Below, one piece after another: positions 1 through 6,613 of a DNA stretch of 20,922 bases (the first letter of the stretch is position 1; the number at the start of each line of letters is the position of its first letter). The stretch spans positions 1 to 20,922 of the forward strand of contig DHOG01000149.1 in NCBI GenBank assembly GCA_002410715.1, written 5' to 3'. The position numbers and the translations under genes were made by a program. Source of the DNA: Ruminococcaceae bacterium UBA5396 (GTDB lineage: Bacteria > Bacillota > Clostridia > Oscillospirales > Acutalibacteraceae). The notes below the pieces were generated by a model that worked only from the letters and a program-made list of their open reading frames with translations, was not told where the DNA came from and did no database searches.

Positions 1-155
1 TCTTACCATTTCTGCCTTTCGCTACTCTTGAGGAGCTTCAAATGCTGGCAAGGGACCAGCTTGAAAAAGGTGAAATGCTGTCGTGTGATATCGGTCCGAT
101 TGTCGGAACCCATGCAGGACCCGGTGCCGTGGGTCTTGCCTTTATCGCTAAATAG
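1..155 (+). CDS. DegV family protein, C-terminal end (partial)
   Basis: Only the last 50 or so residues are present; the reading frame is already open at the left edge and stops with TAG at 153-155. The tail contains the pattern DIGPIVGTHAGPGAVGLAF, which is the typical C-terminal signature of DegV proteins. These are cytosolic fatty-acid-binding proteins of Bacillota; some (FakB) present fatty acids to the kinase FakA for phospholipid synthesis. Which DegV paralogue this is cannot be told from the tail. The next gene starts three bases after this stop, so the two are probably co-transcribed and perhaps translationally coupled. Confidence 0.85.
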   Translation, partial: LPFLPFATLEELQMLARDQLEKGEMLSCDIGPIVGTHAGPGAVGLAFIAK

Positions 156-158
156 GTA

Positions 159-866
159 ATGAAAAGGATTAAACGCCGAGCATTGGTAATCGTTTTGGCA
201 TTTTTCGTGTTGAGCAGCTTTGGGTGCAGAAATGCTTCACATACTGAAAAGCCGGCTGTATCCGAATCGGTATCCCGGACATTAGAAGCAACGCAACCCA
301 ATACCGTAGAAACGGTTCCTATGCTTTTGCCTCATAATCTGTCGGAAACGCGGACAGAAAAGATTACGCATGTTGTATTGCATTTTTCAAGCAGTGTTGT
401 TCGGAAGCCCGAGCAGCCATTTCTTGTCGAAGATATCATAGATATCTTCAAAGATTACCAAGTTTCGGCACACTACTTGATTGCAAGAGATGGGCAGATA
501 TATCAGCTTGTTTCGGAGGATAGGGTGGCATATCATGCGGGAAAAGGCAGTCTTGACGGATACCCCGAATATGCCGACAGACTGAATCAATATTCAATTG
601 GCATTGAGATGCTGGCAATCGGTACGAAAGACGAAATGTCCACCTTGATCCATGGGGATGTTTATGATTCGCTGCCGGATGGGTATATCGGATATACGCA
701 GGCACAGTATATCGCCCTTAATAAATTGCTTGACAGCCTGCTTACGCGCCACCTAGATATAAAAAAGGATAAAAATCATATTATCGGGCATGACGAATAC
801 GCAAAAAACAGGAAAACCGACCCGGGTTGTTTGTTTGATTGGTCAAAAATCGGGTTGCAAAGATAA
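159..866 (+). CDS. N-acetylmuramoyl-L-alanine amidase (Amidase_2 type), exported, probable lipoprotein
   Basis: 235 residues. A basic start (MKRIKRR) is followed by a hydrophobic segment (about 8-22) and Cys23 in a context (LSSFGC) that resembles a loose lipobox, so the protein is exported and may be lipid-anchored. A linker of about 45 residues leads to an Amidase_2 (PGRP-like) domain from about 65 to 230. Visible family features are the zinc-ligand His in HVVLHF (His75), the AHYLIARDG strand, AYHAGKG, SIGIEM, and the C-terminal GHDEY...TDPG block, which carries the second His and the catalytic region. Such enzymes cleave the bond between MurNAc and the L-Ala of the stem peptide. The start at 159 lies three bases after the degV stop and has only a weak ribosome binding site, which fits coupling. 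Role in wall turnover is inferred from the family. Confidence 0.88.
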   Translation: MKRIKRRALVIVLAFFVLSSFGCRNASHTEKPAVSESVSRTLEATQPNTVETVPMLLPHNLSETRTEKITHVVLHFSSSVVRKPEQPFLVEDIIDIFKDYQVSAHYLIARDGQIYQLVSEDRVAYHAGKGSLDGYPEYADRLNQYSIGIEMLAIGTKDEMSTLIHGDVYDSLPDGYIGYTQAQYIALNKLLDSLLTRHLDIKKDKNHIIGHDEYAKNRKTDPGCLFDWSKIGLQR

Positions 867-925
867 AATGATAAAAGCAATTGGTTTTAAATTGTTGAAA
901 AAGTTTAGAAATTCGATAGTTTTGC

Positions 926-954
926 TTGACAAGCATTGTGTGTTTGGATATAAT
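926..954 (+). promoter_or_regulatory. Consensus promoter of the tRNA-Lys gene
   Basis: TTGACA at 926-931 and TATAAT at 949-954 are separated by exactly 17 bases, a perfect housekeeping sigma promoter. Start of transcription is expected near 961. The short leader contains a small hairpin around GCGG...CCGC (961-978). The -35 box also lies in a small inverted repeat, GCTTGACAAGC. Confidence 0.88.
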
Positions 955-988
955 GTTCTGGCGGCTTAAAAAGACCGCAAACGCGTGA

Positions 989-1064
989 GAGCCATTAGCT
1001 CAGTCGGCAGAGCATTTGACTTTTAATCAAAGGGTCCGGGGTTCGAATCCCCGATGGCTCACCA
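989..1064 (+). tRNA. tRNA-Lys (anticodon TTT), CCA encoded
   Basis: A complete cloverleaf can be folded by eye. The acceptor stem GAGCCAT (989-995) pairs with ATGGCTC (1054-1060). The D arm is GCTC/GAGC (998-1001, 1010-1013). The anticodon arm is TTTGA/TCAAA with loop CTTTTAA, giving anticodon TTT at 1022-1024. The T arm is CGGGG-TTCGAAT-CCCCG (1037-1053). The discriminator is A1061 and the CCA end is encoded (1062-1064). It decodes AAA/AAG lysine codons. A decayed integrase lies just downstream in the opposite orientation, so this tRNA was probably used as an integration site. Confidence 0.95.
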
Positions 1065-1079
1065 AAGCGAAAGTATGAG

Positions 1080-1131
1080 AAAACCGTGTGTTTAAGCCAT
1101 TTTTAAGGCTTTATACACGGTTTTTCTTTTA
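1080..1131 (+). terminator. Rho-independent terminator of tRNA-Lys
   Basis: The arm AAAACCGTGTGTTTAAGCC pairs with GGCTTTATACACGGTTTT with one or two mismatches around a short T-rich loop, and is followed by a T-rich run (TTTTTCTTTTATTTTT). It ends the short tRNA transcript. Confidence 0.88.
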
Positions 1132-1150
1132 TTTTTATAACCCACCTTTT

Positions 1151-1171
1151 TGTCGTAAAAGTGTCGTAAAA
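1151..1171. repeat. Tandem direct repeat TGTCGTAAAA (two copies)
   Basis: TGTCGTAAAA occurs at 1151-1160 and again at 1162-1171, one helical turn apart. It lies between the tRNA-Lys terminator and the integrase remnant, where arm-type integrase binding sites are commonly found. That role is an inference from position only. Confidence 0.45.
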
Positions 1172-1224
1172 ATATCACCTATTCTCCCCGCTATCTAATT
1201 ACGGACAACGGGGATTTGTTCTGT

Positions 1225-1464
1225 CTACTCGTCATTCTTCAACTGCTTCACAATCTGATTACCATACACCGCCGCACCCGTCACAAGCACGCCCTGTATA
1301 CAGCTGTTCACGTCAATACTGAAATCGGCGTGCCCCATTAAGGCAATCATATCTTTCGGACAAACCCCGGCGGCAGGCATTCTTGTAGAGAAGGTCTGGC
1401 GCATCGCATGAGGTGTATCCATGCACTTCCCTGAACCGATAAGCTGGTGAGTGCAGGTTAATAA
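1225..1464 (-). pseudogene. Tyrosine recombinase (phage/ICE integrase), C-terminal remnant
   Basis: About 79 codons remain open between a TAG at 1465-1467 and the stop at 1225-1227. The residues TPHAMRQTFSTRM and ALMGHADFS match the C-terminal catalytic core of phage-type integrases: the HxxR box and the LxGHxx box. The usual position of the nucleophilic Tyr (NTY-type motif after GHAD) reads NSC, codon TGT at 1300-1302, one base from TAT. The whole N-terminal and central part is missing, and no integrase-like sequence continues upstream. The remnant points toward the tRNA-Lys gene, the usual orientation for tRNA-integrated elements. It is almost certainly inactive. Confidence 0.8.
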
Positions 1465-1475
1465 CTATCGGAGTA

Positions 1476-1492
1476 TTTACATTTGATGTAAA
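1476..1492. promoter_or_regulatory. 17-base palindrome over the -35 box, candidate operator
   Basis: TTTACAT-TTG-ATGTAAA is a perfect 7-base inverted repeat around a 3-base centre. Its left arm is the -35 box of the predicted operon promoter, so a dimeric repressor bound here would block RNA polymerase. The regulator is not identifiable from the window. Confidence 0.5.
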
Positions 1493-1504
1493 AATGTGTA
1501 GAAT
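1476..1504 (+). promoter_or_regulatory. Promoter of the polysaccharide operon
   Basis: TTTACA at 1476-1481 and TAGAAT at 1499-1504 are separated by 17 bases; each box differs from consensus at one position. The first gene starts at 1582, which leaves a leader of roughly 70 bases. No other promoter of similar quality is seen before the first gene. Confidence 0.6.
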
Positions 1505-1581
1505 ATATGTCATAACTAATTGGCACGAGAAGAATATTAGCAGCAAAGATCTAATTATAATTTTGAAATGGGTATGTAGGT

Positions 1582-2211
1582 ATGTATAGGTGCTTTTTCA
1601 AGAGACTGATTGATATTATCCTGTCCCTTTGCGGAATAATCGTTTTCTCTCCCATTATGTTGATGGTTGCGATTGCCATTAAACTTGATTCTCCGGGTCC
1701 GATTTTTTTCAAGCAAAAGCGGATTGGATTACATAAGAAGTATTTTAACATTTTTAAATTCCGGTCAATGCCCGTAAAAATCCCCCCCGATGTCCCGACC
1801 CATCAATTGGGAGATGTTAGTTCGTGTTTGTCAAAATTTCAGAAATTTATACGAAAGTCTTCTATCGACGAGCTCCCGCAGCTTTTCAACATACTCTCGT
1901 CTAAGATGAGCATCATTGGACCGCGCCCGGCCTTATGGAATCAATATGATTTGATTGAAGAACGGGATAAATACGGTGCGAATGACATCAAGCCCGGGCT
2001 AACCGGCTGGGCTCAGATAAACGGCCGTGATGAGCTGGAAATCAGCGAAAAAGCGTGCTATGATGGTGAGTATGTCGAAAAGATGGGGTTTCTTTTTGAT
2101 GTGAAGTGTTTTATCGGCACCATTGTTACGGTTTTGAAAAAAGATGGTGTTGTTGAGGGCGGAACTGAAAGTTTAGAATCCGAAAATGAAGAAGCTAAGA
2201 CACTATTTTGA
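1582..2211 (+). CDS. Initiating phosphoglycosyl transferase (bacterial sugar transferase, PglC/EpsL/WcaJ C-terminal type)
   Basis: 209 residues, the short monotopic form with only the catalytic domain. A basic and hydrophobic N-terminal segment (about 8-34) forms the membrane re-entrant helix. It is followed by SPGPIFFKQKRIG, KFRSM, the catalytic dyad in SIDELPQLFNIL (Asp96-Glu97), MSIIGPRP, and KPGLTGWAQINGRDE, all hallmarks of the family. It transfers a sugar-1-phosphate, usually of an N-acetylated hexose, from a UDP-sugar to undecaprenyl phosphate at the inner face of the membrane and so starts the repeat unit. The exact sugar cannot be read from the sequence. ATG 1582 has a weak upstream site (GTAGGT). 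Its stop overlaps the region where the next gene begins. Confidence 0.92.
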   Translation: MYRCFFKRLIDIILSLCGIIVFSPIMLMVAIAIKLDSPGPIFFKQKRIGLHKKYFNIFKFRSMPVKIPPDVPTHQLGDVSSCLSKFQKFIRKSSIDELPQLFNILSSKMSIIGPRPALWNQYDLIEERDKYGANDIKPGLTGWAQINGRDELEISEKACYDGEYVEKMGFLFDVKCFIGTIVTVLKKDGVVEGGTESLESENEEAKTLF

Positions 2212-2243
2212 AAAGGATATCGCTGAAGGGAATGTTCGGTAGA

Positions 2244-3134
2244 ATGATTTTAGTAACCGGGATTACGGGTCACAGCGGTCGCTATTTCCTGCAGGAATTA
2301 AAAAATAGCAAGTATGAAAATACCATTAGATGTATCGTCAGAGAGACTTCGAAGATCGACATTTTGCAAAATTGCGGATTAAAGGTTGAAACGTGCTTTG
2401 GCGATTTGAATGATGAAGCATTTTTAGATAAATGTATGAAGGGAATTGATACGGTTGTACATATCGCAAGTATTCGTTATTCGAAAAAAATTATTAAAGC
2501 TGCGATAGACAATCAAGTAAAGAGAGCGGTATGCGTACATACAACCGGAATCTATTCAAAATTTAAGGCTGCGTCTGAGGAGTATAAAGCTATAGACAGA
2601 ACGCTGAAGGAAATGATCGAAGGCACTGACATTCAGTTGACAATACTCCAACCAACTATGATTTACGGCGATATGTGTGATCATAATATGAGCAGGTTTA
2701 TTAAAATGGTTGATAAACTTAAACTATTTCCGGTCATAAATCATGGATCATGTATGATTCAGCCGGTAAACGCAAGAGATTTGGGCAAAGCGTATTATCA
2801 GGTACTTACTATACCGGCCGATAAGGCGGGAACATTATATAACTTGTCAGGGGATAAGCCGATCCAGTTGATTGAAGTTTTAAGAATAATCAGTAACACC
2901 CTTGGCAAAAGAACAATATTTATAAGTTTTCCGCTTTGGCTGGGTGTTTTGCTTGCACGAACTGCAAAAATACTAACTTTAGGGAAGATCGATTATATTG
3001 AAAAAATCCAAAGAATGTCTGAGGACAGGTGCTTTTCACATGAGGATGCAGAGAAGGATTTTGGTTATAAGCCCTGCTTCTTCAGCGAAGGAATATTAGC
3101 AGAAATTAATGAGTATATCAGCCAAAAGAGCTGA
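2244..3134 (+). CDS. NAD(P)-dependent epimerase/reductase-like protein (atypical SDR)
   Basis: 296 residues from ATG 2244. Possible earlier starts in the same frame are ATG 2232 and TTG 2208, the latter overlapping the previous stop. I prefer 2244 because the Rossmann strand then starts at residue 2 (MILVTGITGHSG, a TGxxGxxG nucleotide-binding loop) and AAGGGA lies upstream, though rather far. An acidic residue pair (GDLND), a VVHIAS strand and an LQPTMIYGD strand follow in SDR order. The usual catalytic YxxxK is not obvious: SEEYKAIDRTLK has Tyr but no Lys four residues on. Neighbours in other loci are 4-ketoreductases or 4-epimerases of the first sugar on or before the lipid carrier. Here its place directly after the phosphoglycosyl transferase suggests the same kind of job. 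Substrate unknown. Confidence 0.75.
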   Translation: MILVTGITGHSGRYFLQELKNSKYENTIRCIVRETSKIDILQNCGLKVETCFGDLNDEAFLDKCMKGIDTVVHIASIRYSKKIIKAAIDNQVKRAVCVHTTGIYSKFKAASEEYKAIDRTLKEMIEGTDIQLTILQPTMIYGDMCDHNMSRFIKMVDKLKLFPVINHGSCMIQPVNARDLGKAYYQVLTIPADKAGTLYNLSGDKPIQLIEVLRIISNTLGKRTIFISFPLWLGVLLARTAKILTLGKIDYIEKIQRMSEDRCFSHEDAEKDFGYKPCFFSEGILAEINEYISQKS

Positions 3135-3154
3135 TCTTTTCGGATGGGTGAAAT

Positions 3155-4279
3155 ATGAGAATTATTGTGCTATCCTGTCATACGCCATCTCTTTTTTGGT
3201 TTCGTATGGATATGATGATTGATTTTATAAGATCTGGTTATGAAGTCTATGCACTGGGAAATGACAATGAGGATGTTTGGAAACAACAGTTTACTAAGCA
3301 TAACATTATATATAAACAAATAAAATTTCACAGAAACGGACTAAACCCAATATCAGATTTTATCTCAACCATTCATTTAATTTCTCTTATCAAAGATATT
3401 AAGCCGGACAAAATTTTTATTTATCAAGCGAAAACCATAATCTATGGAAGCATTGCTGCGAAAGTAGCCGGTGTTTATGATGTTTATTCTCTTGTAGCAG
3501 GACTGGGATCAATATTCAGGGGAAACGGATTTAAAAACAGTGTTATAAGGGCATTGTTGAAAGTCCAATACAAAATAGCATGTTGCTTTAATAAGGCTGT
3601 TTTCTTCCAGAATGACGATGACAGGAGGGAATTCGTAAACAACAGGATTATAGCAAAAAATAAGACGATAATCATAAATGGATCGGGCGTAAATCTTGAA
3701 AAATTTAAACCGACAGCTTTGCCTGATACGCCGGCTTTTTTGTTTATAGGCAGACTGATAAAGGATAAAGGAATCATTGAGTATTTAGAAGCGTGTAAAA
3801 GAATCAAAGAAGAATATCCGCAGACTCGTTGCCTTCTTGTCGGACCGTTTGACAGCAATCCTACCTCTCTTAAACCGGCTGATTTGGATCAATATATTGC
3901 AAATCATATTGTTGAGTATTACGGAGAGCAAAATGACGTAAGACCGTTTATTTCGCAATGCTCGGTATTTGTGCTACCATCTTATTATGAAGGTACACCG
4001 AAAACAGTTTTGGAATCAATGGCGATGGCAAGGGCGATTATTACAACGGATGCTCCCGGGTGCAGAGAAACGGTTATTAACGGAGTGAACGGTTTTTTGG
4101 TAAACATTAAGAATATAGAAGATTTGGTTGACAAAATGAAGTTCTGTATTATCAACCGGGATATTACAAAAAAAATGGGAGAAGAGAGTCTGCGCATTGC
4201 TATAGAAAAATATGATGTTACAAAAGTGAACCATCAAATCCAAAAGACGATGAACATTAAGAAAGCAGATGGTGTTTAA
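3155..4279 (+). CDS. Glycosyltransferase family 4 (GT-B fold)
   Basis: 374 residues. The N-terminal half starts MRIIVLSCHTPSLFWFR and has the PDKIFIYQAKTIIYGSIAAKVAG segment and VAGLGS. The C-terminal half has INGSGVNLEKFKP, FLFIGRLIKDKGI, and the family's EGTPKTVLE motif (Glu279 to Glu287, E-x7-E). These features place it with GT4 enzymes such as PglA and CapM, which commonly add the second sugar (often HexNAc or FucNAc) to the lipid-linked primer in the cytosol. This role is inferred; the acceptor and donor cannot be read. ATG 3155 has GGGTGA a few bases upstream. The stop TAA shares its last base with the ATG of the next gene (TAATG), so translation is probably coupled. Confidence 0.92.
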   Translation: MRIIVLSCHTPSLFWFRMDMMIDFIRSGYEVYALGNDNEDVWKQQFTKHNIIYKQIKFHRNGLNPISDFISTIHLISLIKDIKPDKIFIYQAKTIIYGSIAAKVAGVYDVYSLVAGLGSIFRGNGFKNSVIRALLKVQYKIACCFNKAVFFQNDDDRREFVNNRIIAKNKTIIINGSGVNLEKFKPTALPDTPAFLFIGRLIKDKGIIEYLEACKRIKEEYPQTRCLLVGPFDSNPTSLKPADLDQYIANHIVEYYGEQNDVRPFISQCSVFVLPSYYEGTPKTVLESMAMARAIITTDAPGCRETVINGVNGFLVNIKNIEDLVDKMKFCIINRDITKKMGEESLRIAIEKYDVTKVNHQIQKTMNIKKADGV

Positions 4280-5595
4280 TGGGCTTATACGAGAGAATTA
4301 TTAACCGCGAAGAAAAAATATCCTTAATCGGACTCGGTTATGTCGGCATGCCGATAGCAGTAACCTTTTCAAAAAAAGTGAATGTAATTGGGTTTGATGT
4401 TAACAAACAAAAAATAGAGTTATATAAAGCGGGTATCGACCCCACCAAAGAGGTAGGCAATGAAGCCGTCTCGAAATGTACGGTTGATTTTACATCTGAT
4501 GAAACAAGATTGAAAGAAGCAATGTTCCATATTGTCACTGTACCCACCCCGGTAAACTCGGATCATACACCCGATTTAACTTCAATAAAAGGTGCCAGTG
4601 CGATTTTGGGGCGTAATTTGACAGCCGGTTCGATTGTTGTATACGAATCCACTGTTTTTCCGGGGGTTACCGAGGATATATGCGTACCCATTCTTGAAAA
4701 AGAGTCCGGTCTGAAATGCGGCGCGGATTTTAAGATTGGTTATTCACCGGAACGCATTAATCCGGGAGACAAGACGCACCGACTGGAAACAATCACGAAA
4801 ATTGTATCCGGTATAGATGAGGAAACGCTTGATACAATTGCCAAGGTATATGAATTGGTGGTACAAGCGGGGGTATACAAAGCCGAATCCATCAAGGTTG
4901 CCGAAGCTGCAAAGGTAATTGAAAATAGTCAGCGCGATATCAACATTGCATTTATGAATGAATTATCCATCATATTTAATAAAATGGGGATTGATACAAA
5001 ATCTGTTTTAGAGGCTGCCGGAACAAAATGGAACTTTTTAAATTTTACACCCGGCTTGGTCGGAGGACATTGCATCGGTGTCGACCCCTACTATCTTACA
5101 TATAAGGCTGAGCAGTTGGGATACCACTCCCAAATCATTTTGGCGGGACGGCGAATCAATGACAACATGGGCAAATATATTGTGGAAAATCTGATGAAAA
5201 GCTTAATTAAAGCCGATGTTCCGGTCAAAAATGCCAAAGTCACCATTCTTGGATTCACCTTTAAAGAAAACTGTCCCGATACCCGTAACACACGCGTCAT
5301 TGACATTGTACGTGAGCTTCAGGAATTCGGAATTGATCCGGTCATTGTTGACCCGGTAGCGGATCCGGCGGAAGCGAGCCGGGAATATGGCATTCGGTTT
5401 GCTGAAGCCGATTCAATTCGAAATATGGATGCAGTTGTTCTTTCTGTGGCACATGATGAATTTAAGAACCTGTGTCGGGCAGACTTGGGAAAATTTTTCA
5501 AGTCAACGAACAGTAAAAAAGTCTTATTGGATATCAAGGGAATTCTCAATAAAAGTGAGTATGAAAAAGCAGGATATATATACTGGCGTCTTTAA
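4279..5595 (+). CDS. UDP-N-acetyl-hexosamine 6-dehydrogenase (TviB/WbpO type)
   Basis: 438 residues. An N-terminal NAD-binding loop GLGYVG (18-23) is followed by GFDVN and the VPTPV strand. The middle domain carries GGHCIGVDPYYLTYKAEQLG with the catalytic Cys at residue 265, and the C-terminal domain contains TFKENCPDTRNTRV. The wording of these blocks, and the AGIDPT.E segment, resembles TviB and WbpO rather than plain UDP-glucose dehydrogenase. The reaction is a two-step NAD-dependent oxidation of C6, giving UDP-GlcNAcA or UDP-GalNAcA. The next gene is the matching TviC/WbpP-like 4-epimerase, so the pair should supply UDP-N-acetyl-D-galactosaminuronic acid (as in Vi antigen). Substrate choice between GlcNAc and GalNAc is inferred. 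Start ATG 4279 overlaps the previous stop by one base. Confidence 0.93.
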   Translation: MGLYERIINREEKISLIGLGYVGMPIAVTFSKKVNVIGFDVNKQKIELYKAGIDPTKEVGNEAVSKCTVDFTSDETRLKEAMFHIVTVPTPVNSDHTPDLTSIKGASAILGRNLTAGSIVVYESTVFPGVTEDICVPILEKESGLKCGADFKIGYSPERINPGDKTHRLETITKIVSGIDEETLDTIAKVYELVVQAGVYKAESIKVAEAAKVIENSQRDINIAFMNELSIIFNKMGIDTKSVLEAAGTKWNFLNFTPGLVGGHCIGVDPYYLTYKAEQLGYHSQIILAGRRINDNMGKYIVENLMKSLIKADVPVKNAKVTILGFTFKENCPDTRNTRVIDIVRELQEFGIDPVIVDPVADPAEASREYGIRFAEADSIRNMDAVVLSVAHDEFKNLCRADLGKFFKSTNSKKVLLDIKGILNKSEYEKAGYIYWRL

Positions 5596-5638
5596 TATTT
5601 TATTATAAAAGTGTATCATGGACAAAGGAGCTATTTTA

Positions 5639-6613
5639 ATGGGTTATCAAGGATTAGAATTCAGCAGTGATTCTGTGTTTCTTGTAACAGGAGGGGCGGG
5701 ATTTATTGGTTCAAATCTGTGCCAAGCATTGCTTCACATGGGCTATACCGTTCGGTGCTTTGACAACCTTTCTACCGGAAAACAGGAACATGTAGATGAA
5801 TTCGCTTTAAATCCTAACTATAAATTCATAAAAGGTGATATTCGTGATCTTGATACCTGCATAGAAGCCTGCAGCGGTGTGGACTATGTGCTTCATCAGG
5901 CTGCATGGGGGAGTGTACCCCGCAGCATTGAAATGCCGCTTTTATATGAAGAAATCAACATCCGCGGCACATTAAATATGATGGAAGCCGCTCGGCAAAA
6001 CCGGGTTAAAAAGTTTGTTTATGCATCCAGTTCATCCGTATACGGAGATGAGCCGAATCTCCCCAAAAGGGAAGGACACGAAGGCAATTTGTTATCCCCG
6101 TATGCGCTTACTAAAAGGGTAGACGAAGAATACGGAAAGTTATATACTAAACTGTATGGTTTGGATACTTACGGGCTGCGGTATTTTAATGTTTTCGGCA
6201 GGCGTCAGGATTCCAACGGTGCATATGCCGCAGTGATTCCGAAATTTATTAAACAATTATTAAATGATGAAACTCCAACCATAAACGGAGACGGAAAACA
6301 GTCACGGGATTTTACCTATATTGAGAATGTTATTGAAGCCAATTTAAAAGCCTGCCTTGCTTCACATCAAGCTGCCGGACAAGCCTTTAATATCGCCTAT
6401 GGGGGGCGGGAATATCTGCTGGATATTTATTACGCCTTAACCAAAGCTTTGGGGAAGGATATCGAGCCGTTATTCGGACCGGAACGCAAGGGAGATATCA
6501 AGCACAGCAACGCGGACATAAGCAAGGCGAGACAGCTGCTTGGCTATGACCCTGATTATAGCTTTGCAGATGGTATTCAGCTGGCGATTGTGTGGTATAA
6601 GGAGAATTTGTGA
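5639..6613 (+). CDS. UDP-GlcNAc/GlcNAcA 4-epimerase (TviC/WbpP type)
   Basis: 324 residues from ATG 5639. This start is chosen over the in-frame ATG at 5618 because AAAGGAG (5624-5630) lies eight bases before it. It is an extended SDR: GGAGFIG (18-24), YASSSSVYGDEPNLPK, catalytic Tyr155-x3-Lys159 in SPYALTK, and the GLRYFNVFGRRQDSNGAYAA block that is typical of the WbpP/TviC group. These enzymes interconvert UDP-GlcNAc/UDP-GalNAc or, preferably, their uronic acids. With the dehydrogenase just upstream the likely product is UDP-GalNAcA. The stop TGA overlaps the ATG of the next gene (TGATG). Confidence 0.93.
   Translation: MGYQGLEFSSDSVFLVTGGAGFIGSNLCQALLHMGYTVRCFDNLSTGKQEHVDEFALNPNYKFIKGDIRDLDTCIEACSGVDYVLHQAAWGSVPRSIEMPLLYEEINIRGTLNMMEAARQNRVKKFVYASSSSVYGDEPNLPKREGHEGNLLSPYALTKRVDEEYGKLYTKLYGLDTYGLRYFNVFGRRQDSNGAYAAVIPKFIKQLLNDETPTINGDGKQSRDFTYIENVIEANLKACLASHQAAGQAFNIAYGGREYLLDIYYALTKALGKDIEPLFGPERKGDIKHSNADISKARQLLGYDPDYSFADGIQLAIVWYKENL

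Noticed and set aside
1313..1546. Second minus-strand frame over the integrase remnant
   Set aside because: It reads the same DNA one frame off; only the frame with TPHAMRQTF and LMGHAD matches integrases.
5618..5638. Start of the TviC-like epimerase at ATG 5618
   Set aside because: AAAGGAG lies after this ATG and at ideal distance before ATG 5639.
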